From Melioribacter sp051488685 (GTDB taxonomy: Bacteria; Bacteroidota; Ignavibacteria; Ignavibacteriales; Melioribacteraceae): 64,000 nucleotides of DNA. The position numbers and the translations under genes are program-made. The DNA lies in the NCBI RefSeq assembly GCF_051488685.1, contig NZ_JBPSEH010000002.1:124001-188000 (forward strand). The letters run 5' to 3'. The notes below the pieces were generated by a model. That model was not told where the DNA came from. It saw only the letters and a program-made list of their open reading frames with translations, and made no database searches. Every line of letters begins with the position of its first letter. The first letter of the stretch is position 1. Of the stretch, positions 7,698 through 16,595 are shown piece after piece.

Positions 7698-7966
7698 GTA
7701 TTGTCACTCAATTGTTCAATTATTTCTCTCATTCGGGGTGTGAGATAAACTTCGTCAACTCCCAGCTCTTTCAGTGCATTTGATAGAATGAGCACTTTTT
7801 TTTGTAACGACGAAAGTTTATTAATTACAATTATTTTGTCTTCTTTCATTATACAATAACCGCCTTTAAAGTCTCCCCTTTCGAAACGTACTTTAGCTCC
7901 CATCTGAAGTGCTATCTGTTTTAAATCCTGTAAAATGTTTTCAAACTCTTTCTCTTTTATTTTCAT
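7694..7966 (-). CDS. Conserved-looking small protein, unknown function
   Basis: This 90-residue soluble protein is not recognised. It is predicted alpha/beta, with an N-terminal helix, a central strand pair containing RFERGDFKGGYCIMKEDKII, and a C-terminal helix. The ATGA overlaps on both sides, with aroQ and with the membrane-protein gene, indicate a genuine coding sequence in a tight operon. No catalytic motif is apparent. Confidence 0.6.
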   Translation of the reverse strand: MKIKEKEFENILQDLKQIALQMGAKVRFERGDFKGGYCIMKEDKIIVINKLSSLQKKVLILSNALKELGVDEVYLTPRMREIIEQLSDNT

Positions 7967-8460
7967 GTCGTCTTTTGCAAAGGTTTTAAAGTGGCAAGAA
8001 ATAATATTGCTAAATTTACAAATAGATTAATTAATGGAAATCCCCCAAGAATAATAAACCTTTCTCTCAAATGTGCGATTGTTTGGGTTGCAGGAGCAAT
8101 GTTAAGTATCTCCATTAAAAGATCATAATCTTTGTATAATAAATAAATGTTGAAGGGAGCGGTAATTATAATTAACAACAAAATAATCAACAACCAGCCT
8201 TCTTTTTTCAATTTAGGTTTCGTGAAAAGTAAATAGAGAATTATTGATATAACTAAAAAAGGATAACCGATTAATTTCAAAGAAATTGCTGGAGTAAGCA
8301 AAAGTAAAGATACAGATAAATCAGTACGACTGAATATTTCTTTTAATACAAGTCCCTTTGCTTCGAAAAGCTGGAACGAAATTAGTAAGTCTGACATCAC
8401 CCCGCACATCCATAGTAGATAAAAGAGAGCTACAATTGAAGTAAAAATTTTTATTTTCAT
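7963..8460 (-). CDS. Four-helix integral membrane protein, unknown function
   Basis: This 165-residue protein has four hydrophobic segments (about 5-30, 55-80, 90-112 and 138-160), separated by short charged loops such as TKPKLKKEGW. No known family signature is visible. It is the first gene of the leftward unit that continues through the 90-aa protein to aroQ, with 4-base overlaps between them. The gene start at 8460 is divergent from ppx/gppA, whose GTG start lies at 8517. Confidence 0.6.
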   Translation of the reverse strand: MKIKIFTSIVALFYLLWMCGVMSDLLISFQLFEAKGLVLKEIFSRTDLSVSLLLLTPAISLKLIGYPFLVISIILYLLFTKPKLKKEGWLLIILLLIIITAPFNIYLLYKDYDLLMEILNIAPATQTIAHLRERFIILGGFPLINLFVNLAILFLATLKPLQKTT

Positions 8461-8516
8461 CGATGTAATCCGGAAAAAAATTATCTATTTTTCGGATTAA
8501 AAAATAAGAAAAAAAA

Positions 8517-9455
8517 GTGACTGTTGCTTCAATCGATTTAGGCTCGAACACTGTACTTCTACTAATTGCGGAAGTAACAAATTCCGAAATTAAAACAATC
8601 AAAAATTTTTATCGTGCTCCTCGTGTTTCTAAAAATCTTAAAAAAGGTAACCCTTTCCCGGAAGAAAATATCGATCGATTGTATTCAGTTTTAGACGAAT
8701 ATAAAAAAATTATTGATGAACATAATTGCAAATTTGTCCTCGCAGCTGCTACAAATGCTTTCAGACTGGCCACAAATGGAAATCAGATAGCTGAAAAAAT
8801 AAGTGAAAGATATGGATGGAATCTGAGTATCATAAGCGGCGAAGAAGAAGCCCGACTATCGTTCTTAGGAGCAGCTTATCCATTTGAAAATGATAATCCA
8901 AAATCACTAATCGATATCGGGGGTGGGAGTACTGAAATTATATACGGAAATAAAAAAGAAATTTACTTCAAGAAAAGTTATCCCATTGGAGTTGTATATT
9001 TAACTGAAAAATATCTGAAGCATAATCCCCCGCTTGATTCTGAATTGTATGAGATGGAAAACGAAGTAAAAGCAAATTTCGACGAACTGAAAAATATCTC
9101 TGGTCTGGGAGAATATACAATTGCAATTGCTGGTACTCCAACGACACTCGCCTGTATCAAAAATAATATAAAAGTCTATGATGAAGAAATCGTCGATAAA
9201 ACCTTATTTAATATGAATGACATAAATGACTTGTACAATCGATTGAAGAAGATGAAAAGTGTAGATATCTTAAAAAATTTTGGACAGGTTGTAGAGGGAC
9301 GGGAAGATTTAATAACTGCCGGCACAGGAATCCTAAAAACTTTTATGGAGTTATTAGAAATTAAAGAGTTACATGTCAATAGTCGGGGATTAAGATACGG
9401 GCTTATATGGAATTATTTAATAAATAAGCAAAATAGAGAGGAATTCCTACCGTAA
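8517..9455 (+). CDS. Ppx/GppA-family phosphatase
   Basis: This 312-residue enzyme belongs to the ASKHA-fold Ppx/GppA family, which hydrolyses inorganic polyphosphate or pppGpp. Visible motifs are VASIDLGSNTVLLLI (phosphate loop 1), AAATNAFRLATNG, the metal/phosphate loop IDIGGGSTEIIYG and the adenosine-loop-like AIAGTPTTLACI. It lacks the C-terminal HD extension of long Ppx enzymes, so it matches the short form. The start is GTG at 8517; an in-frame stop lies just upstream and the fold begins at once. The 3' end overlaps the convergent Yip1-like gene by 53 bp. Whether polyphosphate or pppGpp is preferred cannot be decided here. Confidence 0.9.
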   Translation: MTVASIDLGSNTVLLLIAEVTNSEIKTIKNFYRAPRVSKNLKKGNPFPEENIDRLYSVLDEYKKIIDEHNCKFVLAAATNAFRLATNGNQIAEKISERYGWNLSIISGEEEARLSFLGAAYPFENDNPKSLIDIGGGSTEIIYGNKKEIYFKKSYPIGVVYLTEKYLKHNPPLDSELYEMENEVKANFDELKNISGLGEYTIAIAGTPTTLACIKNNIKVYDEEIVDKTLFNMNDINDLYNRLKKMKSVDILKNFGQVVEGREDLITAGTGILKTFMELLEIKELHVNSRGLRYGLIWNYLINKQNREEFLP

Positions 9456-10116
9456 CAGCAATAAAAAGAACACCAAATATAATTGAGAAAAGTAAGTTCC
9501 TCGTCTGAGCAAATGTAGCACAGATTGCAAGGAATAAGCTCCAAACGAAAAATATTCCTTCAATTATTGATAGTAATAGTGAGGGAACATATTTGATTGC
9601 AAAGGGTGTTGGATTAAATGTAAACCAGTATTGACCGAACAGTGCATATTCGACAGGTGTAAGTATAAACAAAGTAAATACAACTGGAATGAATGAATAA
9701 GTATAAATAACCAGATTATCTTTGAAACGACTTTGGATGCCGGTAATCTTTAACAAAACTGTTATTAAAAGAGCCCAGACAATCATTAATATTATAAAGA
9801 TGATTGGCAGAGAACTTAAAGTTAAATATATGCTTTGTAAACTTCCCTCCCCTTTTAAAAAAGCGTTAGAAAGAATTCCTGCCGTTAATGAAATTTTTAT
9901 TGCAGCAAGAATAATTACTGATATTAAAAAATTTTTATGTTCGGCATGAATCAAAAGTTCTGCTGCTTTTACAGGCGATTCAAATAATTTTGAGGTTAAC
10001 AGCCAGAAATCGATATTTGGTACTTTGCTTCGGAGATACGCTTTACAATTAATACAGTTCAGCTGATAAAACGGATTTTCGGTCATGCAATTGTTGCACT
10101 TAATGCTGTTTTTCAT
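9403..10116 (-). CDS. Yip1-like membrane protein with N-terminal zinc ribbon
   Basis: The 237-residue protein begins with two CxxC pairs (C7/C10 and C21/C24), a zinc-ribbon-like knuckle. About five transmembrane helices follow in the arrangement of the Yip1/YIF1 family (DUF1282-like) of bacteria. The function of bacterial members is unknown. It starts 2 bp after the DUF5683 gene stop in the leftward parA-parB unit. Its last 53 bp overlap the 3' end of ppx/gppA on the other strand. Confidence 0.7.
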   Translation of the reverse strand: MKNSIKCNNCMTENPFYQLNCINCKAYLRSKVPNIDFWLLTSKLFESPVKAAELLIHAEHKNFLISVIILAAIKISLTAGILSNAFLKGEGSLQSIYLTLSSLPIIFIILMIVWALLITVLLKITGIQSRFKDNLVIYTYSFIPVVFTLFILTPVEYALFGQYWFTFNPTPFAIKYVPSLLLSIIEGIFFVWSLFLAICATFAQTRNLLFSIIFGVLFIAVTVGIPLYFAYLLNNSI

Positions 10117-10118
10117 TT

Positions 10119-10643
10119 TTAGAATCTTATTTTTAGTGACATAGTCAGACTATTTGTATTAGCCGTAACGTCAAAATCGTACAGATGAGCGTCGACATAT
10201 GCATCGAGAATATTTATAATATAAGTCAGGCCTATAAAAACAGCGGTCAAATCACGCTGGTCTCTATAAAATTCTCTCTGATCATAATATCGTGAATTCC
10301 CATTTGGATTATTTTCGTTGATACTTTGGACGTATAGATCTCTGAAGTGTTTGTATTGATCATTGTTGTCGACCCAGAAATATCCCAGTACACCGAGTGC
10401 TCCCCAAATAAGAGGGGCTTTCCAGTAAGATTCGTTATAAATTTGTCCCCAGCCAGGTATTATAGCACTTCTAAAAACAGCGCCCATTGGTGATTTATGC
10501 ATCACAAATTTTACTGTATCAATCGATATCGAGTCGACTTCTTGCCCGAATATATTGTTGTTGAAACCTGTGAAGAGGATTATAAAACTAATTGTAATTA
10601 CTATTGATAATTTCAAAGAGTTCAAATAATCTTTCAAGTTCAT
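10119..10643 (-). CDS. DUF5683 membrane/secreted protein
   Basis: The protein has an N-terminal hydrophobic signal or anchor segment (SIVITISFIILFTGFNNNIF) followed by the DUF5683 core: SAIIPGWGQIYNESYWKAP, then a second hydrophobic helix (LIWGALGVLGYFWV). Family members are common in Bacteroidota, often near parB, and have no known function. Two adjacent ATGs at 10643 and 10646 give the signal-peptide start; the ATG at 10667 would only lengthen the overlap with parB. With the start used here it overlaps the parB 3' end by 56 bp. It ends in Arg-Phe after beta-like sequence (SLTMSLKIRF), hinting at an envelope location. Confidence 0.75.
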   Translation of the reverse strand: MNLKDYLNSLKLSIVITISFIILFTGFNNNIFGQEVDSISIDTVKFVMHKSPMGAVFRSAIIPGWGQIYNESYWKAPLIWGALGVLGYFWVDNNDQYKHFRDLYVQSINENNPNGNSRYYDQREFYRDQRDLTAVFIGLTYIINILDAYVDAHLYDFDVTANTNSLTMSLKIRF

Positions 10644-11529
10644 CATTTGAATAGAATTCAATAACAATTTGTCCAGCTCCGTTCTTTTTTACATTGCAGT
10701 GAACTTTGGTGCCGAGTATTCTTTGCAGGCGTTCTTCAATATTCCTTTGGGATGCCGATTCCGTTGTAAAGGAGGTATTTGAATTATCCTTCGGAGTTGT
10801 ATGGCTTTTAGGGTCATTTAATTTTCGCACAAGATCTTCAACTTTGCGTACGGAAAGATTTTGCTTTAATATTTTGTCGTGTATTTGTAATTGAAGTTTC
10901 GGGTTAGATAAATTAATTAAAGCTCTTGCGTGACCTGTGGATATCTTATTATTGATTAAACTTTGTTGAATAGATTCGGGAAGTTTTAAAAGACGAATAA
11001 AATTTGTTATGGTTGTTCTATCTTTGCCAACACGTTCTGCAATCTCTTCGTGCGATAGATTACACTCGTCCCTCAGACGTTTATATGCCACTGCAATTTC
11101 AATTGGATTTAGTTTTTCTCTTTGGATATTTTCGATTAAAGAGAGTGCCAGCATTGCTTCTTTTGTATCGACTTTAATGATGTAAGCAGGAATCTCTTTT
11201 AATCCGATTTCCTTGCATGCTCTTAATCTTCTTTCACCGGAAATTAATTCATATTTATCCTTGTCGATGCGACGGACAGTCACCGGTTGAATAAGTCCAT
11301 TTTGAAGAATGGATAATTTAAGTTCTTCGAGAGCCTGGGGTTCAAAGTTTGTTCTCGGTTGATATGGATTAGGATAAATCTGGCTAACTGAAATTTTAGC
11401 GAGTATATCATACGATTTACCGTCGTCTTTCGGAATATCTTTACTCGATACGGTTACCGGAGCGTCCAGTTTATCTTTTAACTGGGGATTAATCAATGCA
11501 TCCAATCCCCTTCCTAAAGCTGACTTCAT
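10588..11529 (-). CDS. parB: Chromosome-partitioning protein ParB
   Basis: ParB is the parS-binding CTPase that loads chromosome-segregation clamps. This 313-residue protein has the short N-terminal ParA-contact region (ALGRGLDALI), the ParB/Srx CTP-binding domain with YQPRTNFE and the GERR box (ISGERRLRACK), and the helix-turn-helix LSHEEIAERVGKDRTTITNF. A linker and a C-terminal dimerisation domain follow. It lies 6 bp downstream of parA. No perfect copy of the consensus parS palindrome was noticed in the window. Confidence 0.95.
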   Translation of the reverse strand: MKSALGRGLDALINPQLKDKLDAPVTVSSKDIPKDDGKSYDILAKISVSQIYPNPYQPRTNFEPQALEELKLSILQNGLIQPVTVRRIDKDKYELISGERRLRACKEIGLKEIPAYIIKVDTKEAMLALSLIENIQREKLNPIEIAVAYKRLRDECNLSHEEIAERVGKDRTTITNFIRLLKLPESIQQSLINNKISTGHARALINLSNPKLQLQIHDKILKQNLSVRKVEDLVRKLNDPKSHTTPKDNSNTSFTTESASQRNIEERLQRILGTKVHCNVKKNGAGQIVIEFYSNDELERLFELFEIINSNYN

Positions 11530-11535
11530 AATCTA

Positions 11536-12324
11536 CTACTCCTTTTCCTTTACGGCATTGAGTTTTAAATTATTTCGTTCTAATAATTCATACGCCAGTG
11601 ACATATAGTTCTGAGCTCCCATTGATGTTGCGTCGTACAAAATAACCGGTTTTGCATAACTTGGAGCTTCCGAAAGTTTGACATTTCTGTTTATCACCGT
11701 TTCAAAGACTTTTTCACCAAAATATTTCTTGACCTCTTCTACCACCTGCTGGCTCAATCGTAAACGTTTATCGAACATCGTAAGTAAAACGCCTTCAATA
11801 GAGAGTTCGGGGTTGAAATTTTTTTTAACAATGTTAATAGTATTTAACAACTGTCCCAATCCTTCGAGTGCAAAATACTCACACTGCACGGGAATTAAGA
11901 CAGAATCGGCAGCCACAAGTGCATTCAAAGTAAGAAGACCAAGCGAAGGTGGACAATCGATAAAAATGAAATCGTATTTTCCATCGATCTCCTGGAGAGC
12001 ATTTTTTAATAGATACTCTCTGTTTTCAACAGAGACTAATTCAACTTCAGCACCCACAAGATTAATATTTGAAGGAAGAATATCAAGAAAAGGCATATAA
12101 GAATTTATGATAGATTCTTCCGCGGTACTTAGTCCAACTAAAACATTATATATTGTCTTGTCGTATTTATCGATACCAATGCCGGATGTGGAATTCGCCT
12201 GAGGATCGATGTCGATTAAAAGTGTACGGAATTCAGCAGCTGCTACTGAGGCGGAGAGGTTGATTGCAGTGGTGGTTTTACCAACTCCCCCCTTTTGATT
12301 TGCTATGACGATCTTTTTTGCCAT
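11536..12324 (-). CDS. parA: Chromosome-partitioning ATPase ParA/Soj
   Basis: ParA is the MinD/ParA-type ATPase that drives ParB-parS segregation. This 262-residue protein has the deviant Walker A KGGVGKTTTAINL at the N-terminus with the signature lysine, Walker A' IDIDPQANSTSG and Walker B FIFIDCPPSLG. Size and lack of an N-terminal HTH fit a chromosomal Soj-type ParA. The start codon directly follows the MBL-fold hydrolase gene (stop at 12326), and parB follows 6 bp after its stop. Confidence 0.96.
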   Translation of the reverse strand: MAKKIVIANQKGGVGKTTTAINLSASVAAAEFRTLLIDIDPQANSTSGIGIDKYDKTIYNVLVGLSTAEESIINSYMPFLDILPSNINLVGAEVELVSVENREYLLKNALQEIDGKYDFIFIDCPPSLGLLTLNALVAADSVLIPVQCEYFALEGLGQLLNTINIVKKNFNPELSIEGVLLTMFDKRLRLSQQVVEEVKKYFGEKVFETVINRNVKLSEAPSYAKPVILYDATSMGAQNYMSLAYELLERNNLKLNAVKEKE

Positions 12325-12325
12325 G

Positions 12326-13003
12326 TTAAAGTTCTATCTCTTCTCCATAATTAAGTACTATCGCTTTTTTACCGATTGCTTCAACTTTCGACTTGAATTC
12401 ATATGGATCGGCTTTGATTACTGGAAATGTGTTGTAATGCATCGGTATGGCTACTTTTGGATTTGCAAGCTCGACTGCTTTTACGGCGTCGTTTATTCCC
12501 ATTGTAAAATTATCTCCTATTGGAACAAGCATATAATCAAGAGGCGTTAATTCACCGATTAATTTCATATCATAAAAAAGTCCAGTGTCGCCAGTATGAT
12601 ATAAGCTCTTCCCATCAATTGAAAGAACAACTCCAGAGGGTTCACCAGCATAATAGTTATCTGGTGTCATAGAACCATGATGAGCAATTGTAAATTTAAC
12701 TCTACCAAAATCGAAAGTATAAGCGCCGCCAATGTGCATATTATGAGCTTTGAATCCTTCCCTTGCGCAATAATTTGCTAATTCGTTGACGCAAATAAAT
12801 GTTGAATTGCACTTTTTTGCAATGGTAAAAGAATCGCCCAGATGTTCGCCGTGTCCGTGTGTAAGAATTATATAATCTGCAGTCACTTCATCAACTTTTA
12901 CAGGAGCCGTCGGGTTACCTGTCAGGAACGGATCGATTAAAATTTTAATTCCTCCATCTGTCGTAATCTGAAATGCAGAATGAGAAAAATATCTTAATTT
13001 CAT
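12326..13003 (-). CDS. UPF0173-type metallo-beta-lactamase-fold hydrolase
   Basis: This 225-residue protein belongs to the UPF0173 family of MBL-fold metal-dependent hydrolases (YtkL-like), whose substrates are poorly known. Family landmarks are SHSAFQI, DPFLTGNP, the MHIGGAYTFDFG block, HTGDTGLFYDMKLIGEL, PIGDNFTMG and PMHYNTFPVI. The metal-binding motif HxHxDH reads HGHGEH (49-54), with Glu53 in place of the usual Asp. All other metal-binding histidines and the Asp of HTGDT are present. It is followed after 1 bp by parA. Confidence 0.9.
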   Translation of the reverse strand: MKLRYFSHSAFQITTDGGIKILIDPFLTGNPTAPVKVDEVTADYIILTHGHGEHLGDSFTIAKKCNSTFICVNELANYCAREGFKAHNMHIGGAYTFDFGRVKFTIAHHGSMTPDNYYAGEPSGVVLSIDGKSLYHTGDTGLFYDMKLIGELTPLDYMLVPIGDNFTMGINDAVKAVELANPKVAIPMHYNTFPVIKADPYEFKSKVEAIGKKAIVLNYGEEIEL

Positions 13004-13074
13004 CGTCCCCTCCCGTAATTATTTTTTGATTTCTAATAATAACTAATTGTAGATTTCTGACAAAATAATAAAGG

Positions 13075-13893
13075 TTATTTTTTTCTGCGTAAAATTTTCC
13101 ATATTGAACTAATTTTTCGTTCTTTACCAGCACGTAAATTATTTACAAGGTAACTGCGCAATTGATCTCTAGAAATTCCTCGAATTAGTTTTCCTCTGTC
13201 TGCAATTGAAATGCTGGCTGTTTCTTCGGAAACAATTATACAAATTACATCAGCCTGCTCAGAAATGCCCAGTCCTGCACGATGACGCATTCCGAGAGGA
13301 TTTCCATCAAGGCTAGTTATGTTTGAAAGTGGAAGTGTACATCTTGCTGCTTCAATCAAATCATTGTGAATAACCACAGCTCCGTCGTGTAATGGTGAAC
13401 GCGGAAAAAAGATCGAACGTATCAAGTTTTTTGATACTTTTGCGTTGATTATTTCGCCGGTTTCGACAACACTTTTGATGCCTACAGTTCTAACGATTAC
13501 AATCAATGCACCGTGTTGATGTTGGGCAAGCTCAAATGCGCTCTCTGTAATTATTTCCGCCACATTGCTTTCGTCAGTTCTAATGAAGATTTTCAAGAGC
13601 TGACTCCTGCCAAGCATCACCAGTATTCTTCGAATTTCAGGCTGGAACAAAATAATAAAGGCGATTACCCATATATCAGAGATCAATTTCAATAGCCAGC
13701 CTAATGCTTTGAAATTTGCTGCCTGTGCAATTATAGAAAGAAATAAAACGATCAATAATCCATAGAAGATTTGAGCTGCTATGGTTCCTCTAATTGCAGA
13801 ATAAAGCTGGTAGAAAATAAAGGAAACTAAAGCAATATCGATTATATCGATTAAGGTTACAGTAATAAATCCGATTTTAAATAACTCAATCAT
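13075..13893 (-). CDS. cdaA: Diadenylate cyclase CdaA (c-di-AMP synthase)
   Basis: CdaA condenses two ATP into c-di-AMP at the membrane. This 272-residue protein has three N-terminal membrane helices (about 10-90) and a DAC domain. The catalytic DGA motif is at 170-172 (SPLHDGAVVIH) and the RHR motif at 203-205 (GMRHRAGLG). Length and topology match CdaA rather than DisA. The 3' end of folP (stop at 13886) overlaps its start by 8 bp. CdaA next to folP recurs in Bacteroidota; the usual Firmicutes partner cdaR is missing, though a PASTA protein lies three genes upstream. Confidence 0.95.
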   Translation of the reverse strand: MIELFKIGFITVTLIDIIDIALVSFIFYQLYSAIRGTIAAQIFYGLLIVLFLSIIAQAANFKALGWLLKLISDIWVIAFIILFQPEIRRILVMLGRSQLLKIFIRTDESNVAEIITESAFELAQHQHGALIVIVRTVGIKSVVETGEIINAKVSKNLIRSIFFPRSPLHDGAVVIHNDLIEAARCTLPLSNITSLDGNPLGMRHRAGLGISEQADVICIIVSEETASISIADRGKLIRGISRDQLRSYLVNNLRAGKERKISSIWKILRRKK

Positions 13894-15067
13894 TTATCAA
13901 CAATTCCGGATTCTCTATAAAATTATTGATTAAAATAGCAAACCTGCCGTTTGTAACGTTATGAGTTCTGATAAATCGTGCTCCATTTTTTACCGCAAGA
14001 GTTTCGGCCGCTAAAGTTGGAGCATCTCTTAATTCAACCGGCAAATTGAGCGCTTTCCCTAAAAACGATTTTCTCGATAATCCAACCAAGATTGGATATC
14101 CAATACCTTTGAACTCGTCGAGTCGATTCAACAATTCATAGTTGTGGTGTACTTTTTTTCCGAATCCAATACCGGGGTCAATAATAATTTTTTTTATGCC
14201 AATTTTTTCTGCTTTATTACAAGTTTCTACAAAATAATCGTAAATATCATTTACTACATCATTATACTCAGGATTATTTTGCATCGACTTGGGTGTTCCT
14301 TTCATGTGCATTAAAATTGCTGTCGCCTCAAACTTTTTAATTATTTCTGGCATTCTGGCATCAAAGGCAAAAGAACTGATATCATTGACGATTTTAGCTC
14401 CTGCTTTTAATGCTTCTTCTGCTACTTCCGATTTTGTAGTGTCGACGGATATCAAAACATCCGATTTGGATTTTATTATTTCTTCTATAACTGGCAGAAC
14501 TCTATTAATTTCTTCGGTGGCTGGAATTGGATCGGCTCCTGGTCGGGATGACTCTCCTCCGATGTCGATAATATCAGCACCTTGCTCGATCAGTTCAAAT
14601 GCATGTTCCACTGCTTTGTTCTTTTCAAAAAATTTTCCTCCGTCGGAAAATGAATCAGGCGTTACATTTAATATTCCGACCACGTAAGCTCGCGACATGT
14701 TAAATTCTTTTTGACCGATCTGAATTCTATTTTGGTCGTAGTTTATCAAATTGTGTAATAGTCTGGAAAGTCTCAATCCTGTGTCTTCGTTTCCGATGGC
14801 AATGATTTCTTTGGCGAGTTCTCTAAAAAATGTCAGAGATCCAATTGAGAGAACGTCGTAATATTCATCGTCTGAAGTTTGAGTAACATAACATATTTCA
14901 TTGTTCGCCAGTACAATTTTTTTTATTCGATGTGCTAATTTTTTTTCAACCGAACGGAATTCAATTGCAAGCAGGTCCTTTTCGTAAAGATTACGATAGA
15001 TATTGTATTTAGCACTGTATCGTCTGAATACATGAGGATAGAAAATGTCGATTAGTTGAATTATCAA
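13886..15067 (-). CDS. folP: Dihydropteroate synthase with N-terminal extension
   Basis: FolP joins p-aminobenzoate to hydroxymethyldihydropterin pyrophosphate in folate synthesis. The catalytic TIM barrel begins near residue 125 with VVGILNVTPDSFSDGG and continues through DIGGESSRPGA, VSIDTTKSEVAEEAL-type sequence, ATAILMHMKGTP, DPGIGFGKK and VGLSRKSFLG. At 393 residues it is about 110 longer than classic FolP. The extra N-terminal part resembles the accessory domain found in a subset of bacterial dihydropteroate synthases. It overlaps cdaA by 8 bp and follows rpe after 13 bp. Confidence 0.93.
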   Translation of the reverse strand: MIIQLIDIFYPHVFRRYSAKYNIYRNLYEKDLLAIEFRSVEKKLAHRIKKIVLANNEICYVTQTSDDEYYDVLSIGSLTFFRELAKEIIAIGNEDTGLRLSRLLHNLINYDQNRIQIGQKEFNMSRAYVVGILNVTPDSFSDGGKFFEKNKAVEHAFELIEQGADIIDIGGESSRPGADPIPATEEINRVLPVIEEIIKSKSDVLISVDTTKSEVAEEALKAGAKIVNDISSFAFDARMPEIIKKFEATAILMHMKGTPKSMQNNPEYNDVVNDIYDYFVETCNKAEKIGIKKIIIDPGIGFGKKVHHNYELLNRLDEFKGIGYPILVGLSRKSFLGKALNLPVELRDAPTLAAETLAVKNGARFIRTHNVTNGRFAILINNFIENPELLIND

Positions 15068-15080
15068 TACAGAGCTCCGA

Positions 15081-15749
15081 TTACTTATTAATAAGATTTT
15101 TCAATTCAATTGCTGCGGCTGTAATATTATCGCTGCCAAAAATTGTGGAACCTGCGACAAAAACATTACAACCTGCTTGAGAAATGGCTTCGATGTTTCC
15201 ATTATAAATACCGCCATCGACTTCAATAAGAAAATCATAATTTTTCTCTTTTCTGATTCGATCGAGTGCAGCTATTTTATTGATCGACCTTTCAATAAAT
15301 TTTTGACCTCCGAAACCGGGATTAACAGACATTACTAACACCATATCTAAGTATTCCAGCACTTCTTCTAATGTATCTACTCGGGTTGATGGATTGAGTG
15401 CCACTCCCGCTTTTATTCCCCTGCTCTTAATGTATTCAATTGTTCTGTGAAGATGCACTACTTCTTCTTGATGAACGGTAATATAATCAGCACCTGCTTC
15501 AATGAATTTGTCTATTAAATTATCCGGATTTTTAACCATCAAATGAACATCAATCGGTAAGTTTGTAATTCGATTTACTGCCTCGACAACCATTGGTCCG
15601 AATGTAAAATTCGGAACAAAATGGCCGTCCATTATATCGCAATGAATAATATCTACATTTGCCAGCTCCACGTAACGTATTTGCTGAGATAAATTTGTAA
15701 AGTCAGCCGATAAAATTGAAGGTGCCAGTAATTTTTTTTTAGCATTCAT
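15081..15749 (-). CDS. rpe: Ribulose-phosphate 3-epimerase
   Basis: Rpe interconverts ribulose 5-phosphate and xylulose 5-phosphate. Signatures in this 222-residue TIM barrel are LAPSILSADFTNL, the metal ligands in DIIHCDIMDGHFVPNFTFG, VDVHLMVKNP, VMSVNPGFGGQKF and VDGGIYNGN. The length is typical. It lies between the PASTA protein gene (11 bp upstream) and folP. Xylulose 5-phosphate is also the entry point for xylose, which fits the xylan hydrolases at 19-23 kb. Confidence 0.96.
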   Translation of the reverse strand: MNAKKKLLAPSILSADFTNLSQQIRYVELANVDIIHCDIMDGHFVPNFTFGPMVVEAVNRITNLPIDVHLMVKNPDNLIDKFIEAGADYITVHQEEVVHLHRTIEYIKSRGIKAGVALNPSTRVDTLEEVLEYLDMVLVMSVNPGFGGQKFIERSINKIAALDRIRKEKNYDFLIEVDGGIYNGNIEAISQAGCNVFVAGSTIFGSDNITAAAIELKNLINK

Positions 15750-15760
15750 AATTTTCTCAA

Positions 15761-16486
15761 TTAATTTTGAATCAGAACTACGTTAACACTATCCCCTACG
15801 CTAACGAGGCTATTTTCCGAAGGCTGCTGGTCAACAACAGTATTCGGTAAATAATTAGATGAATGGATGTATGTTTTAAAACCAATCCTGAGTGAATTTC
15901 GTTTTAATATTGCTTCGGCTTCCGATAAAGATTTACCGATCAGTCTCGGAACCCGCACTTTACCAATTTGAGGACCGATACTTACTTTCAATTTAACTTT
16001 TGTACCCACCGGAATCGATACACCTTCAGTGTATTCCTGTTCGGCAATTGTCCCTGCGGGTAATTCTGATTCAACTTCAATAAGTGTATCGACCTGTAGC
16101 CCCATTCTTTCAAGTGTTATACGTGCGTCACGAACAGACTTATTGATTAAGAACGGCATCTGCACTTTCTGAAGTCCTCCACTTACAGTCAGGTAAATTT
16201 TCCGTCCAGCTTTGACAACTGTATTTGGTCTGGGATTCTGAAAAATGACATGGTCTTTCGGGTAAAATTCGTCATATCTTGAACGGTTTATAATCGGTTC
16301 CAGATTGCTTCTTTCAATAATTTCTATCGCTTTATTTTTATGCAATCCAACTACGTTTGGAACCTGATATTCATCGGCGCTAACAAGGTAAGGCATTATA
16401 ATCTTGTCGACCACGAAAAATATTACTGCAAATACCAATATCACAGTTAATGATTTGGTAAGTAAACTTTTCATCCAATTTTTCAT
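15761..16486 (-). CDS. Membrane-anchored protein with three PASTA domains
   Basis: The 241-residue protein has one N-terminal transmembrane helix (about 12-34), then three PASTA repeats starting near residues 40, 108 and 178. Each contains VPNVVGL- or VPRLIGKS-like openings and ends in VxVGxxVxL. PASTA domains bind peptidoglycan stem peptides or serve as spacers in PknB kinases and PBP2x. No kinase or transpeptidase domain is attached here, so it is a stand-alone PASTA protein, a form common in Bacteroidota. It is the first gene of the leftward rpe-folP-cdaA run and divergent from the GlmU-like gene. Confidence 0.9.
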   Translation of the reverse strand: MKNWMKSLLTKSLTVILVFAVIFFVVDKIIMPYLVSADEYQVPNVVGLHKNKAIEIIERSNLEPIINRSRYDEFYPKDHVIFQNPRPNTVVKAGRKIYLTVSGGLQKVQMPFLINKSVRDARITLERMGLQVDTLIEVESELPAGTIAEQEYTEGVSIPVGTKVKLKVSIGPQIGKVRVPRLIGKSLSEAEAILKRNSLRIGFKTYIHSSNYLPNTVVDQQPSENSLVSVGDSVNVVLIQN

Positions 16487-16595
16487 ATGATTTATCTATT
16501 TTAGAAACAAAAATAATAAACTTTGGAATGATTTTGTTTCCTCTTTTTGAGGATAATGACAAAATTTAATTAGTTATTTTAATAAAGGAATTAGT

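Noticed and set aside
14289..14687. Plus-strand open frame of 132 codons inside folP
   Set aside because: It is an antisense shadow of folP, with Ser-rich low-complexity translation and no start signal.
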